DNA of 64,000 nucleotides from Petunia secreta. Its lineage: Eukaryota; Streptophyta; Magnoliopsida; Solanales; Solanaceae. Positions 46,758 to 58,302 of this stretch are shown in pieces; position 1 is the first letter of the stretch, and each line of letters starts with the position of its first letter. The stretch is from positions 47,712,001 through 47,776,000 of the forward strand of contig JARKIP010000005.1 in NCBI GenBank assembly GCA_029990175.1, given 5' to 3'. Both the position numbers and the translations under genes were made by a program. The notes beneath the pieces were generated by a model. It did no database searches. It was not told the DNA's origin and saw only the letters and a list, made by a program, of their open reading frames with translations.

Positions 46758-47242
46758 TGTTTATGCCTAAAATTGGACGTCTAGGTTAAAAAATTAAATT
46801 TATGAGAGGGTCACAATAAATACATTATAAACGTTAAAAAAAGTAAATAAATAGAGAGAAAATTAATGAACAAGAAAGTAAGTGGTATTATTCCTTGAGA
46901 ATAGCCGGATTCAGTATGAATCGCTTGATTGTACAATACAATGTAAGGAGGGGGTATTTATAGTACAGATTTACCTAGTCCTAATTATGGTAAAATATAA
47001 AGACTGATAAAGCTATGGGCCTATAAACTTAAGGTGGTGGCATATATAAAACTCTAAATAGGAGACTGTAAACCCTAAGGCGGCGGGATGATGCCTTGCA
47101 TCCTATGCCCTTACCGCATGAACAGTTGTAAATCTTGGAGCAGACATGTATCCTCTGTGCCCGGTGACTTGTAGGATTAGTCTAGTCTCGCCAGCTGAAC
47201 TCGTATACCTGTAATAGCAGGTGGCGTATTTTTGCCCACTCA
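46758..47242 (-). repeat. 5' LTR of gypsy copy B
   Basis: 485 bp; the minus strand starts TGAGTGGGCAAAAATACGCC and ends GGCATAAACA. A minus-strand TATA box CTATAAATA is at 46,955-46,963. It differs clearly from the 3' LTR at 41,041, so the insertion is old. Confidence 0.9.
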
Positions 47243-47247
47243 ATAAT
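47243..47247 (+). repeat. Target-site duplication ATAAT, right copy
   Basis: ataat follows the terminal CA of the right LTR, matching 41,036-41,040. Copies C (58,053-58,057, ataat) and A (5,046-5,050, atact) keep the site. Confidence 0.85.
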
Positions 47248-47346
47248 CCCATTTTTTAGCCTTTTATTCAAGTTTTTCTAAATTTCTACTAATTAAATCA
47301 GATGGATAGCTTTGCAAAAGACGGTCCAAAATGACAAAACTATATA

Positions 47347-47479
47347 ACTTGCATTGTATGACATGTTTTTCACTTCATTTTTTAGATTTATCTCATTTTT
47401 TAACAAAGTTAAACACTTTTTTAGATCTGACTATTGTTAAATAATGAAATAAAACGAAAAATGAAGTGACAAACAAGCC
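47347..47479. mobile_element. Foldback MITE, copy B (right end lost)
   Basis: The left arm from acttgcattgtatgac matches 5,142; the right arm stops at about 47,479, where a (TA)n(CA)n run replaces the final ~12 bases of the inverted repeat. Confidence 0.7.
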
Positions 47480-47518
<39 letters not shown>

Positions 47519-50494
47519 TATACTTGGCTAATATCTGATAATTCATGCAAATATGTTAACTTAAGTGAATCACATAGAAGCTACTACAACAGTAACATAC
47601 CATACTAAACATTAGAATAAGTAGAAAAGAATAGCTTCTTTGAGCCTTGAACAGGAAAAATTTATTAAAGAAACAAAGCTAAACATTACAAGGTTTCCAA
47701 AGTTACCTATTGAGCAGAATTTCCAAGCTGAAACAACAATGCAATCTCTTGTTTTTTACCAAACCAAACAGCAATGAAAAGCAACAGAAAACCCAGCAAA
47801 AGAAAATAACCACAACAGCAGCACAACAGACCCTCAAGAGTCTCCATTTAATCTTAAACTTAAACACTAATGACTCTCTATTATCTCTCTTCTTTCTCTC
47901 TATTTTCCTTGTGTTTTTCTCTACATTACTCAACTATTTTTCTCACTATTTTTCCCAGATCGATTTCTCTATCCCCTCCTATCTGTTCTCTCAAAAACAA
48001 TTTCAGATATGTCTATGTGTTCTCTCTGATATTTAGCCTGCGGTTCCTCCCTTTTTACTGTAATGTAGACTTTTATGTATTGAAAGAAAAGAGAGGAGTA
48101 GTTGGGGTAATATCACCCTAAGACACTAGCCCATACCCCTACTCATGACTATACCCATAAGTCACAATATTTGAGGTACCTTGGACAGTGGAAAGCCACA
48201 CTAAAACTCTCCAGAAGGCTGATATGTAGGTTGTCACTGGGCCAAAATAGTTATTAGGCTTGGACTAGCCTAAAGTACAGCCCAATACCCACAAAACATT
48301 GTCAAACAGATCTGAAAATTATTGATTCTAACAGTAAGCCCATAAAAATTCAGACTTGTTACTGGACCTTTATCAAAGTCTTATCTTTGAGTTGGGTCCA
48401 AAAGAACATTTAAAACTTGATCAAAAACTCATCAGAACCAAAATTCTAGCTAATCTAGTCCAAAGTTTATTTTAACCAAAATAAATTGATGCTTTCAAGT
48501 TTGTGGAAAAGCAAGATTAATACCATGATTAATGATACCATTTACCAGACTAAACTAAACTATTTACGTCTTTCACTTGATTCATTGTAAACTACAACAA
48601 GTTAACAAAAGACTTGAACCCAAACTCCTCTTAAACTAAATTAGAACAAAATACAGATTCGTACTTAAAACACTTGAACCAACAAAAACCAAGCTCCAAG
48701 ACCTACACATTTAGCATTTGAACGAACTACAGGCTCATGAAACTGCATTTTACATATAGACAACAAATCATGCTTGAATTTCTAAAGACAATGGGGCAAG
48801 TTCGTATCAAATGCAAGCATAAAGACTAGTAGGAAACAAGTTAAACCAGATTTAGACACTCAAACCTGCTAAACAGACACTTACCATTTAAAAAAATCAA
48901 ATAAAACCAGATTTAGATACTCAAACATGCTAAACACAGTACAAGACTTATATTTAATTATGAACCTTTGACGAAACACATGCTTACTCTGAATGAACTA
49001 TACACAGCTACTACATGTTAGAGTAATACAGTTTCATGATTAAACAATCTCTATGCAATCAAGGATATAAGGAATGAAGAGAGAGAACATGAACGTAAGT
49101 TGTCAACACTAACTCGCTATTGCCAACAACCAAAACAGAACCTTCATCTCAAGAAATGCATCATCATTGCCTCGCCTCGCTACTTGCTAATGCTATCAAT
49201 TGGGACTATAACTAATAATCTAATAGCCAGTGAACGAGCACACATACAAAACATCATCCCACACATTAATAAAATTACATGAATTCATGCTAAATACAAG
49301 CTTTAGGGAAAATTATTTGGCAAAAGACCAAACTTCATTCTATTGATTTGTGAACAAAAACATGAAAGGACGGCCATAATACACCATTTTCCTAAAAATC
49401 TAAAGTTATACTAACAACTAGTTTGCATTCAACCATACTACTATTTTGTCTAGACCAAAGCATACAGATGATTTGAATTCGATGCACTTCTACAACTAAA
49501 CAAGATCATATAATAGCATCACAAATACTAACATAACTTAAGCAAACCAGAGATGGAAACACAAGAAACTGGAATGCCTTTCTAACCCGTCATCATCATA
49601 TGTACACTCGCGAACCATTGTCACTGCCTCGACAAGTCTGCATTGCTTCTTCATTGCAACAAAAGTAACCAAACACCATCACAAACAATCCCCAAATCAT
49701 CACCATCAATGCTGATACATCTCCACTGTATCACCCTCATCACCGCCATAGTTTCAAACAAAATGATCTCCCAAATTCCACACACACCACCAAAAGAATA
49801 TAAAGGAGAAAGAAATAAAGTAAAAAGCCTAACATAAAAAAGAAGAAAACGAGCAAGAAAATGAAAAAAAGAAAGGGGGATATGTGAAACGACGTACAAG
49901 AAGTAATAGAGAAAGGTGATTTTGGCCTAATTTTTGAAGCCTTATCTACAAAAAACGGCTATGAATTTAGGAAAACAATGGTGGAATGAGATAGAAGGCG
50001 TCGAGAGCTTTCCAAAAAAGGTATAATGTATATTTTTCGGCCACCAGAAGGCAGCGGTTTTGCAGCGTTCTGGCAGAGGAGCAGTGGAAAAAGGCGGTTT
50101 CCGGTGGCTTGAAAATTTTGGTTTATTGGACCGGGTTAAAGACTTGGGCTGGCGGGCCAATATATTTGGTAAATTTCCCTACTAGCAAATCAATCATACT
50201 ACCCACTTTAACAAATATCACAACTTAATAATTAACTACATAATTAACAAGAAGAACACATAATAAACATTTTAACTAGCACAAAAGGGTCAATTAATTA
50301 TCACATACAAATACAATTTTAATACAATTTTTCTATGTGGTACAGTTACTCGATATTTTTCCTACCAAATAATATGAAAGGACACTAAAAGAGATGAGAA
50401 AAATAGATGACAAATATGCAAAATTCTAATGAAATTAGTGCAGCTATTTTTTTCGAAAAATTATTTGAAATCGTGCCAAAATTAGGTGATTGTA
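47480..50494. other. Unclassified non-coding block, copy B
   Basis: A (TA)n(CA)n run, then sequence aligned with 5,361-8,213 and almost identical to 58,303-61,301 over long stretches. No coding frame with support. The GC patch at about 50,040-50,160 corresponds to 7,830-7,900. Confidence 0.5.
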
Positions 50495-53040
50495 ATCATC
50501 ACACAAGCATGTGGAGTGGTTCAATCAACTCCATAATAGGTGATTTAGCAACTCATAGTGATGTTCTAAGACAAAAAATAATTTTAAGTACACAAAACTA
50601 CAAGAATATGGATAGATGGATGAACTAGAGCCTTAAATCTTGATCTTCTCTCTTCTTTGCCTCATTTTGATTCGAATATAGGTAAAAAGTTATGTTTTAG
50701 AGCGTGTTGGATGCCTTTTATAATGTTCCCATTGACCTACACAAGTTGGGAATCTAAAATAAACTCAGAATCAAAACGTCAAGAAATTAAGCCTACCGCG
50801 TCAGGTGGCACGTTGCGTGGGAGTGGTAGGGCTTTTTACTTAGGATTGCGAAAATTCTAACTCTCTGAAAATCGACCTTGTCTCGTCTCATGCAGCGCGG
50901 TGCGGCAAGCATACTCTTTTTATTATTTTTCATCCACGCCTTGATTTCTGGTCAAGTCTCGGGCTTCTACTCAGACTTCAAAATCCTTGATATTAAATTT
51001 GGCTCCACAAATGCCTTATATCATCAATATAATTCCTACAACATAAAACACACCAAATCAGAGAAATTCTATTTAAAGTACTAATAAATATCACAAATCG
51101 AAGCATGAATAGGAGGCGAACGTACAGGAAATATAGCAATATATAGCCTCGTATCAACACCCCACACTTAAACCTTTGCATGTCCTCGAGCAACTTATAC
51201 CTTGAACTCAATATGCACCAAAACAATTCACGACAATGACTTTGGTTTATACATGCACTTAACAAGTTGCATATGCATTAGTCATGCCCTATTCACACAA
51301 GATCCCTGCCAAAATTTTTTCAAAACAATCAAGTTCATCAAATCAACCTCCCAAGCCAACATCAACTCTAAACTCACCCGATATGTCATGTAAGTACTCA
51401 CTTTATTTAAGAGACTAATAAATAAATCATGTGCCCTCACAATCATGTGCCCTGTCTCGTAAATCATGTGTCCTCACAATCAATTCAAAGTTCAACGAAG
51501 GAATTCACACAAGAGAATGAATCATGAACAAAAGTTCACATAAAGATGAAATACTCACTCTCCGAAAAGAAATCACATGCAACACAAGACGAACCATAAG
51601 CTTTCCCTTAGTGTCGGACTCGACAAATGTGCATCTACTCGGCTAAGATCAATTAGGATTACTTTTAATTATAATGTAGGCAATGAGACGGGTAGGACAT
51701 ATTTAGGTAAAAGCGACTAACCACCCCAAGCAATTTAATACACCACAACTAATTCAAAATTCCTCCCAACCAATCTTTCTTTTACAATCACATAGTCAAA
51801 TTTTTACCAACATTCTTCTTCAAGCAAAGATAAGAGCTAATGATAGGGACTACTCTTTATTTCTTTCTATCGTTCAAACACAATTTTTTTTAACCCATAT
51901 TTTAATTATTCCACAATACACTAAGCTTTTATTTTTCTTTATTTTTTTCTTAGTAAATCCTTCCAACAGCATCCTCCTACAGCATCCTTTGTCTTTCTCT
52001 GATAACCACAACTTTCCCACTTTTTAACTAGCCTTTTAGGCTCATAACATCACAAGTAAAATTCATAGATATTTAGCACAAGAAACTTTAATACCAATGG
52101 CCATCAAAGAATATGCTATAGGTTCAAAAGGGTTAACTACGGTCAAACATTCACTGATGAACATCTAACTCTGAGTCTTCAAACAAATTGGCTATGAACG
52201 GAATGCCTATATCACTTCCTAACCGAGCATATTTCTCATCTCCTTTTGCACAAACACCAGGCAAGTTTTAGACATCAAGTATTGAACATGGAGAAAACAA
52301 AATCCTCACTCACACATGGCATATAACCTACTCAAAATTGCTCAATTTGTGCTCTAAAACAAATCTAACACAAGAAAACTCTCAAGCAAATCTAGAGTCA
52401 ACATCGTGATCATCGTTTTCAAATAATGCACCTAACGTTTCTCAAGGAAAAATAAATCCTAAATGAATACATGCATGAAGTTCACATATCTCAAGTAAAG
52501 TATCTATATAGAACTGGTCAAATCATGTAGCCAAGGCTCTCCTATCAATTTACTACACTCTAGTCCTAAAATAAATCTACCTATACTCGGTTCAAACTAC
52601 TTCTTTTGAAAAAGAACTAATGCATAAAGAAAACCCAAAGGGGATTATTAGAACAAATAGAAAGACTCCTACCCCACACTTAAAATCATGCATTGCCCTC
52701 AATGCATTAAATATAAAATAAAAGGGTGATATAAAAAATCCCTGGGGCTCTAAGTCCGAAAAACATCCTTGTGAGCTTCCTTAGGTCATGAGGTACTTAA
52801 CCTTCCCCTAAGCAAGACATCCTCATCAAATTGTATAAGGTTGCAAGCACCCCTCACTTAGAGTTCAAACCAGTCAAAACTTGCAAAATAAATAAATTCA
52901 CCAAGTAATATCCTTCAAAAGATAACATTTTTTTTTTGTATTTTTGATTTTTTATTTTTTTAACTTGTATACAATTAAAATTACGGGTTGCCTTCCGAGA
53001 AGCGCCTTATTTAATGTCGTGGCACGACTTCACTTAGTAT
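50495..53040 (-). mobile_element. Athila-like element copy B, cut at the duplication junction
   Basis: 3' LTR at 50,495-51,156 (minus strand starts TGATACGAGGC), polypurine-like AAGTGTGGGGTGT at 51,157-51,169, then interior to 53,040. The small ORF, PBS and 5' LTR seen in copies A and C are not present because the sequence jumps back to gypsy sequence. Confidence 0.8.
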
Positions 53041-53513
53041 CCATTTTACGGCAGGCAAGAGGATTTAGCTTCATGCCATCGACCGATTAAGGGGTCACTG
53101 AGCTTTGAATCCCCTCGTGATTCAAGGCTTTCACCTTGTTCATCTGATTTGGTTGAATCGTCATTGCAACGCCTTCGGCCGCTGGTTGTGGAATACTCGA
53201 GGGAAGAGGCTATCTTGTAGTAGGTTCCCATCTCAATCCTCCTCGGCTTCGATAACCTCGCATTTATGCTTGAAGATCTGCGGGGTAGTACCTCTCGTTG
53301 GTCCAGCGGGGGTTGAAGCAGGTCTTCTGGTTCTCTTCAAGTTCAGTGGAAGAGATGGAAGACGATTACGCTCATGCTCAGACGCTTCCGGGGACCTTGC
53401 TTCGATCAAGGTATCCGGGCCTTGGCTGTATCAGCGGCCGTGCACTGAAGAACACTCAGGCCGACATATCCCTTGATACCAGTGTGAACTTCGAGCTACT
53501 TGACGGCTTATAG
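53041..53513 (+). pseudogene. Antisense ORF, 3' half (copy C)
   Basis: Plus-strand frame to the TAG at 53,511, ending in NTQADISLDTSVNFELLDG. The stretch 53,298-53,513 is one open frame, better preserved than in copy B (VEEMEDDYAHAQTLPG). Its promoter and start lie outside the duplicated segment, so this copy cannot be expressed from that promoter. Confidence 0.4.
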
Positions 53514-54416
53514 CTACAATTCAGATGAAATATCTTCAGCCGTGCAGATTTCGAGAACTTTGTAGTTTTGCCTTTTAGATTTTTTTAGAATAGCTGTAAT
53601 TAACAGTGTTATATTCAAAAAGGACTTAATTGTATATTATGAGCCTACATGTTGTTCGTTATTAATGAAATGGTCATTCATCAACAATTTTATACGTACT
53701 TGTATAGTTAAGAAGCATGTTTTGTGTGCCTTTCTGGGCGAGTGTCTATAAAAGATGGGCATGCGCACTGAGGGGTGCTTTGTTTGCGTCAGTATATAAC
53801 GGCTTGTGTTGCACCCCACAATAGGACGGCTTTAGTCTGTGTATGTTATGGGGCATTTTTGCGTCCAGCTTTGAATGTCTTTGCTTAGTTACTCGAGTAT
53901 TTAAGACTTTCTAGCACTATGCGGGTAGGCATCCCCGTCGACATGTAGGTACAGTTTGTTTAATTGACGATTTCAACTTACGAATAATGTCTTGTGGCTG
54001 AGCTAGAAGTGGTCTAGCTCTAAGGGAGTATTTTACCCTACTTTTTGTAGCGAAAAGTGGGTGTATTACTTCAATTTAGGTATGGTCGGGGCTATGAATA
54101 TTTGGATTTTTGATGGATCTGAATTGTAAAACTAACTATGTAAAATAGTAGTTTTATTGATAAATAGGGGCGCATGGCCTGAACTGTTGTGTGTGAGAAC
54201 CCGTAAGATAGCTGATGACTATGAAAATACAGCGATCAAAATTAAAAGAAACAAGACTTAATTAAAGTAAGTATTGAGAAAGAATTATACTTCCAAAGTC
54301 AAATGGTGATCGCTTCCTCCGTATCTTCAAGATACTCTTCATGCTTAATTTCTGGAAGGTCCGGAGCTATCCGCTAGGGCTTCCTCATCGGAGGGTACTG
54401 AGCCTCGAGATACGAA

Positions 54417-55141
54417 CTATGGGCTGCTGACAACCCATAAATTCCTGCCAACAAAACAATAATGAAGTGCATGCTTCCGCAGCTGTCTGCTTTCTGACTT
54501 GTCTTCGGAGAGTATTCCCTTGTTTAAGTAGTCGATCAGCGCGTGATGCTGCCCTGAAGTGGATCCTGTGTTTGGAACTTTGAGGTTCATCAGGTCTGCG
54601 GGGGTTAGCTCAATCACTACCTACTGGTCATCGTGATTAGCGCGTGAATCCTCCGACCCTTCGTCCTAGTTTGAGCTTTCTTCCTGATAGAAATACTCCC
54701 GCTTAAGAAAGTTTTCAAAAGTGCTTTTATTTTCTCCTACAGTTTTGGCGCACAGATCTCTTCTATGGTAAAAACTTCATTCGCTTGACTGACCACCAAT
54801 TGGGAACTACTGAAGAGGCTGGACTCTCTGGCCCCCAATATGTAGGCGAAGTCAAGAGCTTGAATTATGGCATGATATTTTGCTTCGATGCTTTGAATCT
54901 TCGCGACCTTGCAGAAGATCTTCCTGGTGGGTGTCTTGATCCATAAATCAAGGTTGGCTGCTTCTCCTTCAAGATCTACGTCCATACGGATTCCCCAGCG
55001 CCCGGGCTCGATCATCTCTCCACTTCTGATTGATTCCTTCACCTTCAGCTCTAATTCTTCCTCAAAGTCTGAGGTAAAACCTTCTAGAACCTGTGACTCG
55101 ACGACCGTTCGTGGTCGATAAATGATAACATAATCTCCCAA
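54417..55141 (-). pseudogene. gypsy RNase H and integrase start (copy C)
   Basis: Same content as copy B: GDYVIIYRPRT, RWGIRMDVDLEG, SIEAKYHAIIQALDFAY (Glu to Lys in the EAEY block), SQLVVSQANEVF, then after a frame break ALIDYLNKGILSEDKSESR. A stop in the linker before it and a frameshift near 54,715 disable it. Confidence 0.8.
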
Positions 55142-55255
55142 TTCCTCTGCCTATTTTTCAAACCCTTTTGAAAGTCTGGATTTGGACAACATGGTCTGTA
55201 TTGGTACAGAGGAGACCACGCTGACCGTGTGGCTGAGAAAATATGAACGTAACTC

Positions 55256-56092
55256 CTAAGTTACCATGACCACGACCACAATGAGCTGGACAGGCATAGG
55301 CAGAAGCCTATCTGGATGCAAGAGACCTTTACTGGCATACTTTACAGGAAATTGTCTCCCATCTTCTTCTCGTACGAGCACTGCATACCATGCAACTTCT
55401 GAAACTGTAATGTGCAGCAACAAGTGCTCTCTCGGGATTGGCTCGATAATCATTAAAAGCTGCAAGAGTTGCACTTTTACCCATGATAATACCATATAGA
55501 AATGTATTAGCCACAAGGGTCTTTCGTGCTTTAGCAGTACCTCGGTAAGCTGGTACCAATGTTCTGCTACCTTAGGAACTAATTGGCTCATCTCAGAAAA
55601 CCACTCCCTCAGCTCCTCGACCTCTATTCTAACCTTACGCTCCATAGACTCATACCAGACGGATTCCTCGTTGATCATATTCACTTCGGCTATCGGCCCA
55701 GAGCTGAAGTTTTTGTCATGTACGGGATAATTTCCAGGTGAAGACTGCTCACTTCGTAAGTCGTTCACCCCGTGCAAAGTTGGGTATCTGAAGACTTGGT
55801 GAAGTGATGAGGGTACTCCCTTTCCACTGTGTATCCATGGCCATCCCAGGATGACGTCATATGACAAATTGCAAGTTAGTACCTGGTAAGAGGTTACGCT
55901 CGTCACGCCCGGTATATAAACCGGTCCTAGTTCTCCGATAGGTTCTTCACGAAGGCCACTGAAGCGGACTATCTTCGGAGGGCTTGGAGTCATTTAATGG
56001 CATTGATCTATCTTATGCACTACCTCCCCCCGGATAATATTCACACTATTCCCTTGGTCAACCAAAGCTTGCTCGATCTGAAGGTTGGACAT
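55256..56092 (-). pseudogene. gypsy protease joined to the RNase H connection (copy C)
   Basis: Same RT-less fusion as 44,417-45,253. A CAG-to-TAA change at 55,994 splits the protease after its active-site block. The remaining frame from MTPSPPKIVRFSG to the connection is intact (245 codons). Substitutions relative to copy B are few. Confidence 0.8.
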
Positions 56093-57554
56093 TCTTATGG
56101 GGAGGATAAGAGCATTCTGCGCCTTTCTTCCTTTTCCTCAATTTCCAACATCAAGGACTTACAGTCGACCATAGCGTGGCCACTGTTGTGATGAAAATCG
56201 CAGCCACTGTACTTTTGGGCATAGTTTCCCAAAGTGATTGGAAACTAGATCCATGGCGTTGAGTCGAAAACAAAAATTCCTGAAGCTGCTGGCTTCTACA
56301 CGCTTTTCCTGGGATCCTGATCCACGGGTACTGTTCTGCTTTCCCATTCTTGCTTGGTTATGAGTCTTTTCTTTTACTCTCCTTCCATCCCCTTCACCTT
56401 ATAGGGATGGACTTCCTGCTCGTTTTCTTCGCTCATTTTCGGCATTATGGGAGTGCTCTGGTTCCAGGCTGAGCTTTTTAGAGTACCTCAAATGCAATGG
56501 GCTCCACGTTGACATGGGTGTTGAGTTAGACTCCACTGCAACTCCCTAGTGGCCAACAACCCTTTTGAGTTCAACCTTTTACCGAAAGCTACCACAACAA
56601 TATTGTTCGGGACTGGAGGAAGCTCCATGTGTTCCCTCCGAAAACTGTTTAAATAGTCCTTTAACTATTCATCGTCACGCTGACGAATCTCGAAGATGTT
56701 TTCCATGCGCTTGTGCCACTTTCGGGCACCAGAATACGCGTTCTTGAACAAGTCCTACATCTGAGTGAATGACTCAATGGAACGCATTGGTAGCTAAGGG
56801 TACCAAGCAAGGGCACCTTTAGTCAAGGTTGAGCCAAACCTCTTCATTAAAGCAGACTGAATTTCTCCTTCGGAGATTTCGTTGCTTTTAACAGTTGTAT
56901 AGTACGCGATAATATGCTCGTCTGAATCCATTATCCCGTCATACTTTAGATTATCCGACAGACAGAAGTGCTTTGGTATGCGGATTGGTGCATCGGTTTT
57001 CTTGTATGCATGTTTGTAAAACTTCTGCTCATCTATGGTGGTAACTTGGGGTGGAGCACCCAGCATATTACTAATCCGATCGTAGATGGCCTTCATTACC
57101 TTTAGGATGTCTTAGATGATAGGTGTTCCTTTTAGGTCTTGATTGTTGACGAGCCTCCAAGGGTGGCGTCCATGTGCCTGCGACTTGGAACGGATACTGG
57201 TAAATTATTTACGGGTGCTGGTTTTCGCAGGGATGCTAGCCTCTGAGACGATATAGCAAATATCGATCCTAACTTTTGGGTCATACCTCGACCATGTTGA
57301 CCGAGTTCTGTTCTACTCGCTCTGACAGGGTTATGAGGATATGAACAAGGAAACCTCTAAATTCATAATTAACTTCAAGTGTTTGATCGCCTCACCATCG
57401 CTGGCTACATCGATTGGCTCCTAGGAAGGATCTTTCTGCTGTGTGTTGAGATCACTGGGATCCTTTGTTATTTGCTGTGATCTCAAGGATCCTTTGCGGA
57501 CTCGTCTACTGCGTCGATAGTGTTCTTTGGAATGTTACTGCTTTCATCTGACAT
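56093..57554 (-). pseudogene. gypsy gag (copy C)
   Basis: Start at 57,554 on the minus strand, as in copy B. The capsid core at 57,096-56,794 reads HFCLSDNLKYDGIMDSDEH and STLTKGALAWYP. The knuckle lies near 56,160-56,202. Stops include one after the knuckle and several near the N-terminus. Confidence 0.75.
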
Positions 57555-57615
57555 GACTGCACCTTTTCCTTTGTAAAATACCTATAATTGCCTAGGCCCC
57601 ACAGTGGCGCCAAAT

Positions 57616-58052
57616 TGTTTATGCCTAAAATTGGACGTCTAGGTTAAACAATTAAATTTATGAGAGGGTCACAAGAAATACAGTATAAACGTAAAAACAA
57701 GTAAATAAATAGAGAGAAAAGTAATGAACAAGAAAGTAAGTGGTATTATTCCTTGAGAATAGCCGGATTCAGTATGAATGAGAGGTATTTATAGTAAAGA
57801 TTTACCTAGTCCTAATTATGGTAAAATATAAAGACTAATAAAGCTATGGGCCTATAAACTTAAGGTGGTGGCATATATAAAACCCTAAATAGGCGGGATG
57901 ATGCCTAGCATCCTATGCCCTTACCGCCTGAACAGTTGTAAATCTTTGAGCAGGCATGTATCCTCTGTGCCCGGTGACTTGTAAGATTAGTCTAGTCTCG
58001 CCAGCTGAACTCGTATACCTGTAATAGCAGGTGGCGTATTTTTTCCCACTCA
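57616..58052 (-). repeat. 5' LTR of gypsy copy C
   Basis: 437 bp, about 48 bp shorter than in copy B: one deletion at 57,779 removes sequence just upstream of the TATA box and a second near 57,893 removes about 20 bp. PBS TTGGCGCCACTGTGGGG is intact. TATA box at 57,786-57,794. Confidence 0.85.
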
Positions 58053-58156
58053 ATAATCCCATTTTTTAGCCTTTTATTCATGTTTATCTAAATTTCTATT
58101 AATTAAATCAGATAGACAGCTTTGCAAAAGACGGTCCAAAATGAAAAAAGTATATA

Positions 58157-58302
58157 ACTTGCATTGTATGACCTGTTTTTCACTTCATTTTTTAGATTTA
58201 TCTCATTTATTAACAAAGTTAAACACTTTTTTAGATCTGAGTATTGTTAAATAATGAAATAAATCGAAAAATGAAGTGGAAAACAGGTCATATAGCGCAA
58301 GT
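58157..58302. mobile_element. Foldback MITE, copy C
   Basis: 146 bp with both arms present (acttgcattgtatgacctg; its complement ending gcgcaagt). It is flanked by TATATA on both sides and by a short (CA)n run at right. Confidence 0.75.

Larger units (their letters stand above)
41041..47242 (-). mobile_element. Ty3/gypsy (Tat-like) element copy B, RT-less, both LTRs present
   Basis: The minus-strand order is 5' LTR (46,758-47,242), PBS TGGCGCCACTGTGGGGC, gag, protease, RNase H, start of integrase, a region with an opposite-strand ORF, PPT and 3' LTR (41,041-41,524). A 5-bp ATAAT duplication flanks it. There is no RT core and no integrase core, so the 6.2-kb element was mobilised by another element or lost these parts later. 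An antisense ORF after pol is a trait reported for Tat-lineage elements. Confidence 0.85.
53041..58052 (-). mobile_element. Ty3/gypsy copy C (part of the tandem duplicate)
   Basis: The interior and 5' LTR match copy B from 42,262 on. The 3' LTR and the first part of the antisense ORF are absent because the duplication begins inside the element. Extra damage includes a stop in the protease region (55,994) and two small LTR deletions. Confidence 0.85.
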
